NCBI GenBank assembly: GCA_030432595.1
Contig: JAUIGU010000018.1
Location: 22,226 to 86,225 of the forward strand
Direction of reading: 5' to 3'
Origin: Phycisphaerae bacterium
GTDB lineage: Bacteria > Planctomycetota > Phycisphaerae > Phycisphaerales > Phycisphaeraceae
Length of the DNA stretch: 64,000 nt
Every line of letters begins with the position of its first letter. The first letter of the stretch is position 1. The translations under genes and the position numbers were made by a program. Under the pieces are notes generated by a model. That model saw nothing but the letters and a program-made list of their open reading frames with translations. It was not told the DNA's origin and searched no databases. Shown piece by piece: positions 42,030 to 50,810 of this stretch.

Positions 42030-43381
42030 GGCGTCACCCCTTCCGCGTGTTGCACACGCTCGGCCGGCGCGGGCCGGGGGATCGCGTCCATCGTGGCGGG
42101 GATGTCCGCGTTGAGGATGCGGTTCCACTCGGCCTCGATGTCGAGCAACGCGTCGTTCACGTCCCGGTCGTCCAGCAGCGCCGGCTTGATCCCTTCTTCA
42201 AACGCCCGGCGCAGGTCGGGCCACACGCCCAGCGCCGGCGTGAACGCGACGGCGTCTTGCAACGACGCCGCCGACAACACGCGGGCTTGGGTCAGGCGTT
42301 CGTCCTCGTTTTCATTGGACAGCATTTCCGTGTTGAAATGCGGGTCTTCAAGGCTGGCCGGTGTGCTGGGCAGGATGTTCACAAGCTTGCCCAGCGCGAG
42401 CTGGTTCTCCGCGTTGGTCAGCCACGCCGCCAGCGCCGCCGACTCCCGGGGGTGCGCGGTGGTGGAGGTGACGCCGACAAACATCACCGCCACGTGCGCC
42501 CGGCCCAGAGCGCCCGTGGGTGCCGAGCGCACCGCGGTGGCGTCGAACACGTCCGGCGCGCTGTCCGCGACCCGCGACAGAAAGTTCGCGCCGGTCACCG
42601 CCAGGGCTACTCGGCCGTTCTGATACAGCTCGACGATGTGGGCGTGCCCCGCCGTCGCCGCCTCGCGCGGCAGCACGCCGTCGCGGTACAGCTCGACCCA
42701 GCCGCGGACGTAGTCCGCCACCGCCGGCCGGGTGAGGTCGGCTCGCAACCGCCCGTCGCGCTCGGCGAACGGCGGCGTGCCGTTGGCGATCAGCATCACC
42801 GGCAACTCCGACTCTACCGCCAGCGACTGCGAAAACAGGAACCGCCCGGTCGCTTCGCGGTATCGCCGGGCCTGTTGCATCAGCGCCGGCCAGTCGCGAC
42901 CGAGATCGTCGACCTCCCAATCGGCCTCGGCGAGCAACCCGGTGTTCACCAGCGCGACCGGCGTCGAGAGGTACCACGGCAGCGCTCCCAACTGCCCATC
43001 GATGCGTGCCGGCGCCAAAACCCCGGGCAGGTAGACCGCGTCCGGGTCGATGTCCAGCGACGCGGCCATGTCCCCCGTCGCGCCCAGCGACGCGAAGCGC
43101 GCATACTGCAGGTCGGAGAAGTTCACCACATCCGGGGCCGTCCCCGCGGCGGCGGCGGCGATCAGCTTGCGATTAAGCGTGTCGAACGGCACGTCCACCC
43201 AATCCACCGTGACCCCTGGATGGGCCGACTCGAACCGCGCGATCACGTCTTCGACGTAGTCCGTGAAGCGCGGCCGCAGCGCGAGGGTCCACAACTCGAG
43301 CTCGACCGTGCCGTCGTCCCGGTCCGCACCGCCGCACGCAAAGAGGAAAGAGCAAAGCGCCGCCAGTGATAGCAACTTCAC
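42026..43381 (-). CDS. Extracellular sugar-binding lipoprotein (family 1 solute-binding protein)
   Basis: 451 residues from GTG 43381, with GAGG six bases upstream. This start gives a clean lipoprotein signal: VKLLSLAALCSFLFACGG with the lipobox Cys at about residue 16. Body features of family 1 are visible: VELELWTLALRPRF at the N terminus, FESAHPGVTVDWVDVPF, LIAAAAAGTAPDVVNF, and an Asn-Ala-Glu-Asn-Gln helix. It captures substrate for the two permeases whose genes overlap its end. It lies 62 bases below the FAD oxidoreductase gene. Confidence 0.9.
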   Translation of the reverse strand: MKLLSLAALCSFLFACGGADRDDGTVELELWTLALRPRFTDYVEDVIARFESAHPGVTVDWVDVPFDTLNRKLIAAAAAGTAPDVVNFSDLQYARFASLGATGDMAASLDIDPDAVYLPGVLAPARIDGQLGALPWYLSTPVALVNTGLLAEADWEVDDLGRDWPALMQQARRYREATGRFLFSQSLAVESELPVMLIANGTPPFAERDGRLRADLTRPAVADYVRGWVELYRDGVLPREAATAGHAHIVELYQNGRVALAVTGANFLSRVADSAPDVFDATAVRSAPTGALGRAHVAVMFVGVTSTTAHPRESAALAAWLTNAENQLALGKLVNILPSTPASLEDPHFNTEMLSNENEDERLTQARVLSAASLQDAVAFTPALGVWPDLRRAFEEGIKPALLDDRDVNDALLDIEAEWNRILNADIPATMDAIPRPAPAERVQHAEGVTP

Positions 43382-43443
43382 TTCAAGCCTCGACCGACAC
43401 CGCGACGAATCACGACAGCGCGACGGGATGGACCGGGGCGACT

Positions 43444-45087
43444 TCACGAGTCCTCCCAGGGCCAGGACAGCGGGACGCCGTCTTGCGCGAGTGATTCCTG
43501 CAGTGCGCGCAGGTGCCGCTGGGTGTCGTGGACTTCGGCCGGCTCAAGGTCGTTTTGCACGCACGTCGCCGCAAGCGTGCCGGCCGCCTCGCCGACGTTC
43601 CACTCCACGGGGTGAAGCCGCGTGCAGCCGTTGGTGATGTGCGTCACGCCCAGCGCCTTGCCGGCGGCGATGACGTTGCGCACGCGCACCGGGATCAGCG
43701 CGCCCAGCGGGACCCTAAACGGCGCGGCCGGGATGTACACCGAGTTCCGCCCGGCGCAAGAAGGGTGCAGGTCGATGGGGTAGTGCCCGATCCCGACGCT
43801 GTCGGCAAACGCTTCGCCAGCCACGGGCACCTCGTCGCTGATCGGGCCGTGGCCTTCGGCGAGGCGCTGTTCCTGCCCCACGTGCGCCTCGGTCATCATG
43901 GTGCGGGCGATGAGCCGGCGCGGCTCGCGGATGTACGGCGCCATCGCAAAGCCATCGTCGGTGCCGAGCTCGTCGCCGCGTAGGCGCATGCCGGGGTAGC
44001 CGACCCCCTCGCCGTCGTGCCGGGGCGCCGCGGTCTGCAGCCAGTAAAGGAAGCACCGGCTCTGCTGCTTGGCTTCCTCCAGCGCGGCCTGATGTTCCTC
44101 GGCGCTCACACCCAGCGTCGGCCGACGGAAGTAGTCCATCTGCACGCAGTTGAACAGCGACACGTCCGGCGGCGCGGCATCGTCCCTGACGTAGATCGAA
44201 CGGTCCACGATCCGCCGGTACCGCCAGAGTTCGAGCTCGCCTTCGCCCGGTTCGTCGGGCCACGGCGTCATCGCCAGCGTCCGATTGTTCGGCGGCTTGC
44301 CATCGATCTCCCAGGAAAACAGCGGGCCCGGCCACGGCGGATCGAGCGTCGGCACGAAGTCCGCCCACGCGTCGTAACCCGCCGGCTTGTCGATCACGTG
44401 CGTCTCGCCGGGGCGGTGCTCGACCGCGAAGCACCACGTCACGCCCTGCTGGTCGGTTGGATCGGCGTGGTCCGCACGGCCGTGCAACTCGCCGTAGTCG
44501 CCGCGGTGCTCGGCCCCGATCGCGTGCTCAATGTCGGCGGCGGGGTACAACGCGCCGGTCTCACTGGCGTCGAGGACATACTCGGCGGTGACCTCGACCG
44601 TTTCCCCTTCCACAAGATCACGCAGCACAACCGCGGCCACGTGGTCGCCGTGGGTTTCCGCGCCGACGAGACTGTGACGCGGCATTATTTGAATCGTCCC
44701 CGACACCACATGCGACGCAAGCATGGCGTTGAGCACGGCCAAGCCGACCCGCGGCTCGAAACACAGCCGGCTCACCCAGCCGCCGCCGGGGTTGAGCATT
44801 GCGTCGCCTTTCGCGCTCGGGGTCAGGTTCCGGTTTGCCCGGTAGTGCTCCCGGACCATCCGGCGGAACACGAGATAACGCCGGGTGGCGGACTGCACGC
44901 CGTCCGCGCCTTCAATCCAGCGGTTCTCGTCGGGCGGCACGGCCTGCGCCGTCAACTGCCCGCCCAGCCAGACCGTCGGTTCGGCGATGACGCAGCGCAC
45001 CCCGCGCTCCGCCAACGCCAGCGCAGCCGCCACCCCGCCGACACCGCCGCCTAGGATCAAGACCGGAGTCTTCAAAGACTTGGACAT
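43444..45087 (-). CDS. FAD-dependent oxidoreductase (FAD_oxidored family)
   Basis: 547 residues from ATG 45087. A Rossmann FAD motif starts at VLILGGGVGGVAAALALAERG, followed by EPTVWLGGQLTAQAVPPDE, the hallmark of the FAD_oxidored/xanthan-lyase-associated family. Conserved C-terminal blocks IPAAPFRVPLGALIP and VIAAGKALGVTHITNGCTRL are present. No signal peptide is visible. These enzymes recur in planctomycete sugar operons but have no agreed reaction; oxidation of a sugar or polyol is plausible. It lies between the Gfo/Idh oxidoreductase and the binding protein, all on one strand. Confidence 0.82.
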   Translation of the reverse strand: MSKSLKTPVLILGGGVGGVAAALALAERGVRCVIAEPTVWLGGQLTAQAVPPDENRWIEGADGVQSATRRYLVFRRMVREHYRANRNLTPSAKGDAMLNPGGGWVSRLCFEPRVGLAVLNAMLASHVVSGTIQIMPRHSLVGAETHGDHVAAVVLRDLVEGETVEVTAEYVLDASETGALYPAADIEHAIGAEHRGDYGELHGRADHADPTDQQGVTWCFAVEHRPGETHVIDKPAGYDAWADFVPTLDPPWPGPLFSWEIDGKPPNNRTLAMTPWPDEPGEGELELWRYRRIVDRSIYVRDDAAPPDVSLFNCVQMDYFRRPTLGVSAEEHQAALEEAKQQSRCFLYWLQTAAPRHDGEGVGYPGMRLRGDELGTDDGFAMAPYIREPRRLIARTMMTEAHVGQEQRLAEGHGPISDEVPVAGEAFADSVGIGHYPIDLHPSCAGRNSVYIPAAPFRVPLGALIPVRVRNVIAAGKALGVTHITNGCTRLHPVEWNVGEAAGTLAATCVQNDLEPAEVHDTQRHLRALQESLAQDGVPLSWPWEDS

Positions 45088-45183
45088 CGTCGGTGGAGGG
45101 CTATACGGAGGGCGTTCAGAAACTGCGGAAAAACACGCCTTGAAAAGCAACCGGTGCGTGCGGCGCAGGAAGCGCAGCCACGG

Positions 45184-46113
45184 TCAGGCGGACACGTCGA
45201 TCCACGCGCCGTCGGCATCCACCGAACGGTGCGCCGCCTCGATCAGCGCCACGTTCTCGACCAGACGCTCGAGTTGCACCGGCGGCGGCCCGCCCTCGAA
45301 GAACCGAACCATCCCGTCGATCAGGCGGTCGTAGATCTCGCTGAAGTCCACTTTGAACGCGTGCGTGCCCTTGGTGCCCTGCACCGTCCCGCCGAACTCG
45401 TAGACGCCCTTGCGGTCCATGCGCAGGTGCGCGTACCGCCCGTCGGCATATTCCAACTCGACGAGATCACGGTCGTCCCGAAACGCGCAGCGCACCCGCG
45501 CCACCGGCCCGGGCCAGATCGCATCGACCATCTCGATCGTGTGGATGCCGTAGAAGTAGAGCCCCGGCATGATGTCGTGCCGTTCGCCCGGGCCGTACGC
45601 GCTGACGGCGACCAGATCGCCCAGCACTTCGGGATCGAGCTTGCGGACCTCCGACGCGAAGCGCAGGCTTGACGCGGAGTAGCACGGCGCGTCGTGGCGG
45701 CGCGACAGCGCCAGGATCTCTTTCGCGTCTTCCAGGCTGCACGCCAGCGGCTTGTCGATGTACGTCGGCAGCCCGCGTTCGAGCCCCGGCCGGGCGAAGT
45801 CGAGGTGCTTGTGCCCGTCGACCCCGAGCACCATCACGCCGTCCACCGCGTCGAGCGCGTCATCGAGCTTTTCAGTCAGGACGACACCCTCGGCCTGGGC
45901 CTGCATGGTCCACTTCTCGACCTGTTCGCCGCGCATGCCGTGGTCGCCGTCGGTCCACATCTGCGTGACGCGGCAGGGCGTCTGGCCGGATTCCCGCAAC
46001 GCCCGGATTCGCCGGGAAAACTGCGGCAGGTGCGAACTGTCGATCCCAATCGCCGCGAGTTGGAATTCACGCGGTGAAGACGCTGATTCGGTGCGGGGCG
46101 GCGGGGTGGGCAT
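45184..46113 (-). CDS. Gfo/Idh/MocA-family oxidoreductase
   Basis: 309 residues from ATG 46113 (no clear ribosome site); a longer frame to 46275 runs into AT-rich promoter DNA and is not believed. The N-terminal Rossmann region begins at FQLAAIGIDSSH, unusual in lacking a classical GxGxxG. The family motif is DKPLACSLEDAKEI (E-K-P equivalent with Asp). Later segments such as MPGLYFYGIHTIEMV carry the active-site His. The enzymes oxidise or reduce sugars and inositols with NAD(P). As first gene of the uptake operon, it may start catabolism of the imported sugar. Confidence 0.83.
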   Translation of the reverse strand: MPTPPPRTESASSPREFQLAAIGIDSSHLPQFSRRIRALRESGQTPCRVTQMWTDGDHGMRGEQVEKWTMQAQAEGVVLTEKLDDALDAVDGVMVLGVDGHKHLDFARPGLERGLPTYIDKPLACSLEDAKEILALSRRHDAPCYSASSLRFASEVRKLDPEVLGDLVAVSAYGPGERHDIMPGLYFYGIHTIEMVDAIWPGPVARVRCAFRDDRDLVELEYADGRYAHLRMDRKGVYEFGGTVQGTKGTHAFKVDFSEIYDRLIDGMVRFFEGGPPPVQLERLVENVALIEAAHRSVDADGAWIDVSA

Positions 46114-46343
46114 CTTGATCAGGGGGTATGAGGGCAGTTGAAGAGGTGGAAACCAAACACAAGAAGCATTGATCACCGCGCACATATTATCATAAAAACT
46201 ATAATTGAAACAGATTATTTGGCCATGTATTATATTTTTGATTGATGCCAATCCTGTACGGCTCTCGGAAGCCAACTGTTCTCCCCCCGAGCAATGCGTC
46301 GTAGGTTCCTGCTTCTTGGTGGAGATCCACAGAAAGTCTGAGT
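46114..46343. other. AT-rich divergent control region
   Basis: This 230-base region between divergent genes is strikingly AT-rich around 46185-46245 in a GC-rich genome. It holds the rightward promoter described separately. The leftward promoter for the uptake operon should be here too, but no clear pair was identified. Confidence 0.45.
46205..46233 (+). promoter_or_regulatory. Strong candidate sigma-70 promoter for the GHL10 gene
   Basis: TTGAAA (46205-46210) and TATTAT (46228-46233) are separated by exactly 17 bases, each one base off consensus. The promoter points to the glycosidase gene at 46344, leaving a leader of roughly 100 bases. Confidence 0.65.
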
Positions 46344-47789
46344 GTGAACCGCGGCTTCAAAAAAACCAAAAACGGCGGCCGTGTCACAGCAGTCCGGTCA
46401 TGCTGGTTTGCCTCCGTCGCTTCAGCGATCCTGTGCGGCATGGCCGGGCAATCCAGCGCTCAGAGCGCCCCTGAACTGCGCGGCGTGTGGCTGACAACCA
46501 CCGCCAACTCGGCGCTGGCGACCCCCGCCGACACCGCCGAGACCATGCGGCGCCTCCGCGCCACCGGGCTCAACACCGTCTACGTCGAGACGTGGAAGAA
46601 CGGGTACACGCAGTTCCCCTCCAAAGTTCTGCACGCCACGATCGGCGTCGATCGTCGGCCGGCCCTGATCGCGGCCGACCCGACCGACCCGGCCGACCGT
46701 CACCGCGCCGCCGGCCGCGACCTTCTGGGCGAAGCGGTCGTCGAAGCCCACCGCAACGGGCTCGTCTTCGTCGCGTGGTTCGAGTACGGCTTCATGGCGG
46801 CGCACCAGAACACCGACAACCACCTCCGCCGCATGTTCCCGCAGTGGATGACCACGACCCGTGACGGTGAACTCGTTTCCGAGCAGAACCCCTTCGTGTG
46901 GATGAACCCCCTGCGCCCGGAGTGCCAGGACTTCCTGCTGGGCATCATCCTCGAAGCCGTCGAGAAGTACGACCTCGACGGCGTGCAGCTCGACGACCGC
47001 ATCGCCTGGCCCGTCACCATGGGCTACGACAACTACACCCGCAAGGTCTACGCCGCCGAGCACGACGGCGCCGAGCCGCCCGACGACCCGCACGACCCGG
47101 ACTGGGTCGCGTGGCGCGCCGACAAGGTCTCGCAGTTCGCCCAGCGTCTGTACACGGAACTCAAGAAAGCCCGCCCCAACCTGATCGTGTCCATCAGCCC
47201 GGCCGTCTACCCGTGGTCGCTCGAACACTACGCCTGCGACTGGCCGAGCTGGGCGCAGCGCGGCTGGATGACCGAGTTCGTCCCGCAGAACTACCGGTAC
47301 GACTATGACGCCTTCCGCACCACCTGGGCCGTGCAGGTCGAGGCGATGCCGGGCATGACGGACCGCCTGGCCGCCGGCGTGTTGCTCAACAGCGGCGAGC
47401 AGTTCAACCCCTGGTCCGACATCAAGCGCGAGCTGGACCTGGTCGGCACGTCGGGCGAGGCGGGGCACGTGTTCTGGTTCAGCCCGGGCGTGCTCGACCG
47501 CTACCCCAACGAGATCGCCGCGTACTACGGCAAAGCGCCGGCCCACAACCCGCACCTGCCGCCGGATTGGCGCCCTGCGCCGATCGTCGCCACCAAGAAA
47601 CCCTCGGGCGAATACGTGGCCGAGATCAAGACGCCGGGACGCTACCGCGTGGTGACACGGCAGTCCGGCGCATGGTCGGTGGCGGCGACGCGCGAGTTCA
47701 CGGCCGGCCCGCAGGCGCTCCAACTCCCCGACGCGCAGGCGGTGGAGCTGCTGATCGACCGCCGCGGCGAGGCGCCGCTGAAGCCGTGA
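46344..47789 (+). CDS. GHL10-type (DUF187) glycoside hydrolase-like secreted protein
   Basis: 481 residues from GTG 46344. A signal peptide ends about residue 40 (ASVASAILCGMAGQSSAQS). The GHL10 domain follows: ELRGVWLTTTANSALATP, GLNTVYVETWKNGYTQFPS, VFVAWFEYGFM, MNPLRPECQDFLLGIILEAV, DLDGVQLDDRIAWPVTMGYD and FVPQNYRYDYDAF. The family is a TIM-barrel related to alpha-amylase-like and GH10-like enzymes and is thought to hydrolyse cell-wall or extracellular glycans. A small beta domain closes the protein (~400-480). It is followed without a gap (GTGA overlap) by a membrane acyltransferase. Confidence 0.85.
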   Translation: MNRGFKKTKNGGRVTAVRSCWFASVASAILCGMAGQSSAQSAPELRGVWLTTTANSALATPADTAETMRRLRATGLNTVYVETWKNGYTQFPSKVLHATIGVDRRPALIAADPTDPADRHRAAGRDLLGEAVVEAHRNGLVFVAWFEYGFMAAHQNTDNHLRRMFPQWMTTTRDGELVSEQNPFVWMNPLRPECQDFLLGIILEAVEKYDLDGVQLDDRIAWPVTMGYDNYTRKVYAAEHDGAEPPDDPHDPDWVAWRADKVSQFAQRLYTELKKARPNLIVSISPAVYPWSLEHYACDWPSWAQRGWMTEFVPQNYRYDYDAFRTTWAVQVEAMPGMTDRLAAGVLLNSGEQFNPWSDIKRELDLVGTSGEAGHVFWFSPGVLDRYPNEIAAYYGKAPAHNPHLPPDWRPAPIVATKKPSGEYVAEIKTPGRYRVVTRQSGAWSVAATREFTAGPQALQLPDAQAVELLIDRRGEAPLKP

Positions 47790-49462
47790 CCAAGGACGCC
47801 GCGGGAACACCGCCGCCACAGACCGACGCGGATGTCGCCGCGCATGCCCCGCCCCGCGCCCTCGCGCTCGACACGCTGCGTGGCCTCGCGATCCTCCTGA
47901 TGTGCCTCTCGGGCATCGTGCCCGAAGCGCTGCCGAACTTCATGTACCACGGGTACTACCCGCGGTTCCTGCCCGACGCCGACGGCGTGTGGTCCGCGGT
48001 GCCCGACCCGCACACCTTCCGCCCGGACTGGCCGAGCTTCACCTGGGTCGACTGGGTGTTCCCGATGTTCCTGTTCTCGATGGGCGCGGCGATCCCGCTG
48101 GCACTGCACCGTCGTCGGCAGCGCGGCGCGACTTCGTTAAGCCTTGTGACGCATGTTGTGCAGCGCTGGCTGTGGCTGATCGCCTTCGCCGTGTACGTCC
48201 GGCAGATCACGCCCGCATTCGTGGAACACCCAACGTCGCTGGCCACTTGGGCGCTTGGCCTGCTGGGGTTCGCGCTGCTGTTCCCGGTGCTCATGCGCAT
48301 GCCAATGCGTTGGAACCCACGCTGGCGTTGGGGCGTGCGCGTCGGCGGGATTGCGGTGTGCGTCGGTCTGGTGGCCTCCCTCAACCACCGTGCCGGCCGC
48401 GCGTTTTCGTGGGCCGACCACGACATCATCATCCTGCTGCTGGCACACATGTCGATCGCGGCGTCGCTGCTGTGGCTGGTGACGCGACGCCGGCCGTGGG
48501 CGCGGCTGGCCGCGCTGGTGCTCGTGTTCGTCGCGCACGACCGCGCCATCCGCGGCGGCTGGGCCTGGCTCGACCCGGTGTTCAGTCTGCCGAACCTGCT
48601 GCTGGACTTCACCTGGCTGCGCACGTGGCTGCCGGTACTCTGGCCGGGGTTGATCGACCTGTCGGTGCTGCTGGACCTGACCTGGTTCAAGTTTCTCTTC
48701 GTTGTGATCCCCGGCACTGTCGTCGGCGACCTGCTACTCGACCTGAATCGCGAATCACGGGCGCACGAACCGAGCGAGGACAATAACCAGAACAAGGCGT
48801 GGTCTACGGCACGTCTCCTCGCGCTGGCGGCCGTGATGACCGCGGTGATCTTGGCCGTGTTGGTGGGGCTGCGGAACCACGGCTCGGTGGTTTTCGAAGC
48901 GGGCAGCCTCCGGTTGATCACGCCGTGGGCGACGTGGGTCGGCGTCCTTCCGCTCCTGATCGGCGGTTTTCTGCTGACGCGACACGCCACGACCCACAAC
49001 GAAACGTTTCTGCGCAAACTTCTTTTGTGGGGCGCCGTCTGGCTGTTGTTGGGCCTCCTGGCCGAGCCATTCGAGGGCGGCATCAGCAAGGGCCCGCCGT
49101 CCACCCTGAGCTACTACCTGGTGTCACTGGCTGGCTCGATCCTTTTGCTGGCCGTGCTCTTCATCGTCACCGATGTGCTGAACGTCCGGCGGGCGATGGC
49201 GCTGTTCGTCCTCAACGGCCAGAACCCGATGCTCGCGTACGTCGGCATCCGCAACCTGCTCGCGCCGGTGGTGAACATGCGGTTGTTCACCGTCTCCGCC
49301 GACGCCGGGGCCGAAAGCGCCAACGCGTCGCTGAACCACCTCGCGTCGGATCTTCTGCCGGACGAGCCGTGGTATCAATTGATTTGGGCGCTCGTGCAGA
49401 CGCTTGCGTTGGCCCTGGTCGTCACCGTGTTGACGCGCTTGCGTGTGGTTTGGCGTGTGTGA
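47786..49462 (+). CDS. Multi-pass membrane protein, DUF5009 / HGSNAT-like acyltransferase family
   Basis: 558 residues from GTG 47786, overlapping the glycosidase stop. The frame extends further upstream only as a shadow. The N terminus carries LALDTLRGLAILLMCLSGIV, equivalent to the S-L-D-x-x-R-G-x motif of heparan-alpha-glucosaminide N-acetyltransferase-like proteins, and WVDWVFPMFLFSMGAAIPLAL follows. About eleven hydrophobic helices are visible to residue ~550. Family members are believed to move acyl groups across the membrane onto amino sugars. Coupling to an exported glycosidase suggests action on periplasmic sugar; inference. Confidence 0.75.
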   Translation: MTKDAAGTPPPQTDADVAAHAPPRALALDTLRGLAILLMCLSGIVPEALPNFMYHGYYPRFLPDADGVWSAVPDPHTFRPDWPSFTWVDWVFPMFLFSMGAAIPLALHRRRQRGATSLSLVTHVVQRWLWLIAFAVYVRQITPAFVEHPTSLATWALGLLGFALLFPVLMRMPMRWNPRWRWGVRVGGIAVCVGLVASLNHRAGRAFSWADHDIIILLLAHMSIAASLLWLVTRRRPWARLAALVLVFVAHDRAIRGGWAWLDPVFSLPNLLLDFTWLRTWLPVLWPGLIDLSVLLDLTWFKFLFVVIPGTVVGDLLLDLNRESRAHEPSEDNNQNKAWSTARLLALAAVMTAVILAVLVGLRNHGSVVFEAGSLRLITPWATWVGVLPLLIGGFLLTRHATTHNETFLRKLLLWGAVWLLLGLLAEPFEGGISKGPPSTLSYYLVSLAGSILLLAVLFIVTDVLNVRRAMALFVLNGQNPMLAYVGIRNLLAPVVNMRLFTVSADAGAESANASLNHLASDLLPDEPWYQLIWALVQTLALALVVTVLTRLRVVWRV

Positions 49463-49555
49463 AATCACCGACGGGTCGCGTCGTTCGTTGCGACTTGTGT
49501 AGGTTTGCCTTCCGAAGTTCCGCACGGCGGCTGCGCTCATCGCTACCCTGTGCCC

Positions 49556-50476
49556 ATGCTCACGCACCGCGTCATCCCGTGCCTGGATGTGAAAGAGGGC
49601 CGCGTCGTGAAGGGCGTGAACTTTGTCGACATCCGCGACGCCGGCGACCCGGTCGAGGTGGCGAAGGCATACGACGCGCAGGGCGCGGACGAGTTGGTCT
49701 TCCTCGACATCAACGCCAGCCACGAGGGCCGGGGCATCATGCTCGACGTGGTGCGCCAGGTGGCCGAGCAGTGCTTCATGCCCTTCACTGTGGGCGGTGG
49801 CATCCGCACGATCGACGACGTCACGCAGCTCGTGCAGGCCGGGGCCGAGAAGGTCAGCATCAACACCGCCGCGGTGCTCGACCCCGGCATCGTTGCGCAG
49901 ACTGCGAAGCGCTTCGGGCGTTGTGCAACGGTCGTGAACATCGACCCCAAGCGGGTGCCGGTGGACGAGTTTGTCAAGCGGACGGGGAGACAGCCGGGCT
50001 ACGTGGGGTCTGGGGTCTGGGGCTTGGGGCTTGGCAAGACCGTAAGTACGGATGACACACCACACCTCGATCCTGGTTCGGACTCCGAACCCCGAACCCC
50101 GAACCCCGAACCCTACTGCTTTGAGGTCCACACCCACGGCGGCCGCAAGGGCACGGGCCTGGACCCCGTCGCCTACGCGCGGCGCGTTGTCGAGCTCGGC
50201 GCCGGCGAGATCGTGCTCACCTCCATGGACGCCGACGGCACCAAGGACGGCTACGACCTGGAGATCACGAAACTCATCAGCGACGCGGTCGATGTGCCGG
50301 TCGTTGCTTCCGGCGGCTGCGGGAACCCGCAACACATGATCGACGTGCTCCAACAGACCCGCGCCGACGCGGTGCTCGCCGCGAGCATCTTCCACTACGG
50401 CGAGTACTCGATCGCCCAGACCAAGCGGGCGATGGCGGAGGCGGGGTTGCCGGTGCGGATGGTGGGGGCGGTGTGA
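49556..50476 (+). CDS. hisF: Imidazole glycerol phosphate synthase subunit HisF with an in-frame repeat insertion
   Basis: 306 residues against about 255 for the family. Catalytic D11 ([18 protein letters not shown]) and D130 ([11 protein letters not shown]) are intact, as are [26 protein letters not shown] and [13 protein letters not shown]. Between residue ~134 and ~187 the usual short loop is replaced by about 50 residues coded by G-rich and C-rich heptamer repeats (see the entry at 50005-50113). HisF makes the imidazole ring and AICAR from PRFAR and HisH-supplied ammonia. The insertion keeps frame, and every known key residue is present, so the protein is probably active. No other his genes are in the window. 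Confidence 0.92.
   Translation: MLTHRVIPCLDVKEGRVVKGVNFVDIRDAGDPVEVAKAYDAQGADELVFLDINASHEGRGIMLDVVRQVAEQCFMPFTVGGGIRTIDDVTQLVQAGAEKVSINTAAVLDPGIVAQTAKRFGRCATVVNIDPKRVPVDEFVKRTGRQPGYVGSGVWGLGLGKTVSTDDTPHLDPGSDSEPRTPNPEPYCFEVHTHGGRKGTGLDPVAYARRVVELGAGEIVLTSMDADGTKDGYDLEITKLISDAVDVPVVASGGCGNPQHMIDVLQQTRADAVLAASIFHYGEYSIAQTKRAMAEAGLPVRMVGAV
50005..50113 (+). repeat. Heptamer-repeat insertion in hisF with two opposing G-quadruplex motifs
   Basis: Positions 50005-50029 hold four GGGG runs with 3-base loops (TCT, TCT, CTT) on the coding strand. Positions 50090-50113 hold four C-runs with GAA loops, so the opposite strand has the matching G-runs. Both tracts have a 7-base period. About 60 unremarkable bases lie between them. 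The unit is inside hisF and preserves its reading frame. Confidence 0.8.
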
Positions 50477-50480
50477 TCCC

Positions 50481-50810
50481 GTGAAGATCAAGCCGATTCA
50501 TCGCGAGATGTCCGGTCTCTATGTGGCTTTTGGACTGTTTCTTGCGTGGGGGCTATTGATTCAACACCCGATCTAACGATCCCTGTCTCATGCTTGGTTT
50601 GCCCGACAACCCAAGGCAGACCCGGAAACCGTGATTGTTGCCTTCGAGAATCGCAACTATGTATTGAGCAATGGTGAGGTCATACGCCAATCGGGATATG
50701 TCGTGGGCGTGATGGCGTTGATGACATTTCTTTTTGGTGTCGTCGCGGTATGCGCAGGCGAGTGGGTGCGGCACCGTCTCACGAAGCGCCGCCCGTTCCG
50801 CTACTGGTGA
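50481..50810 (+). pseudogene. Small two-helix membrane protein interrupted by an in-frame TAA
   Basis: From GTG 50481 (five bases after hisF) a frame codes for 31 residues, MKIKPIHREMSGLYVAFGLF and the hydrophobic LAWGLLIQHPI, then TAA at 50574-50576. The same frame reopens without shift and continues 77 codons to TGA at 50808, containing VIVAFENRNYVL and a second hydrophobic helix GVMALMTFLFGVVAVCAG, then a basic tail RHRLTKRRPFRYW. Taken together it looks like a ~109-residue protein with two membrane helices and one nonsense codon. The second part could also be translated alone (GTG 50631, 59 residues). No family was recognised. Its end overlaps the convergent PEP-CTERM gene by ten bases. 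Confidence 0.45.

Noticed and set aside
49950..50120. HisF insertion considered as an intein or mini-intron
   Set aside because: No intein splicing motifs, far too short for a self-splicing element, and the frame is preserved; it is better explained as repeat expansion or element insertion.
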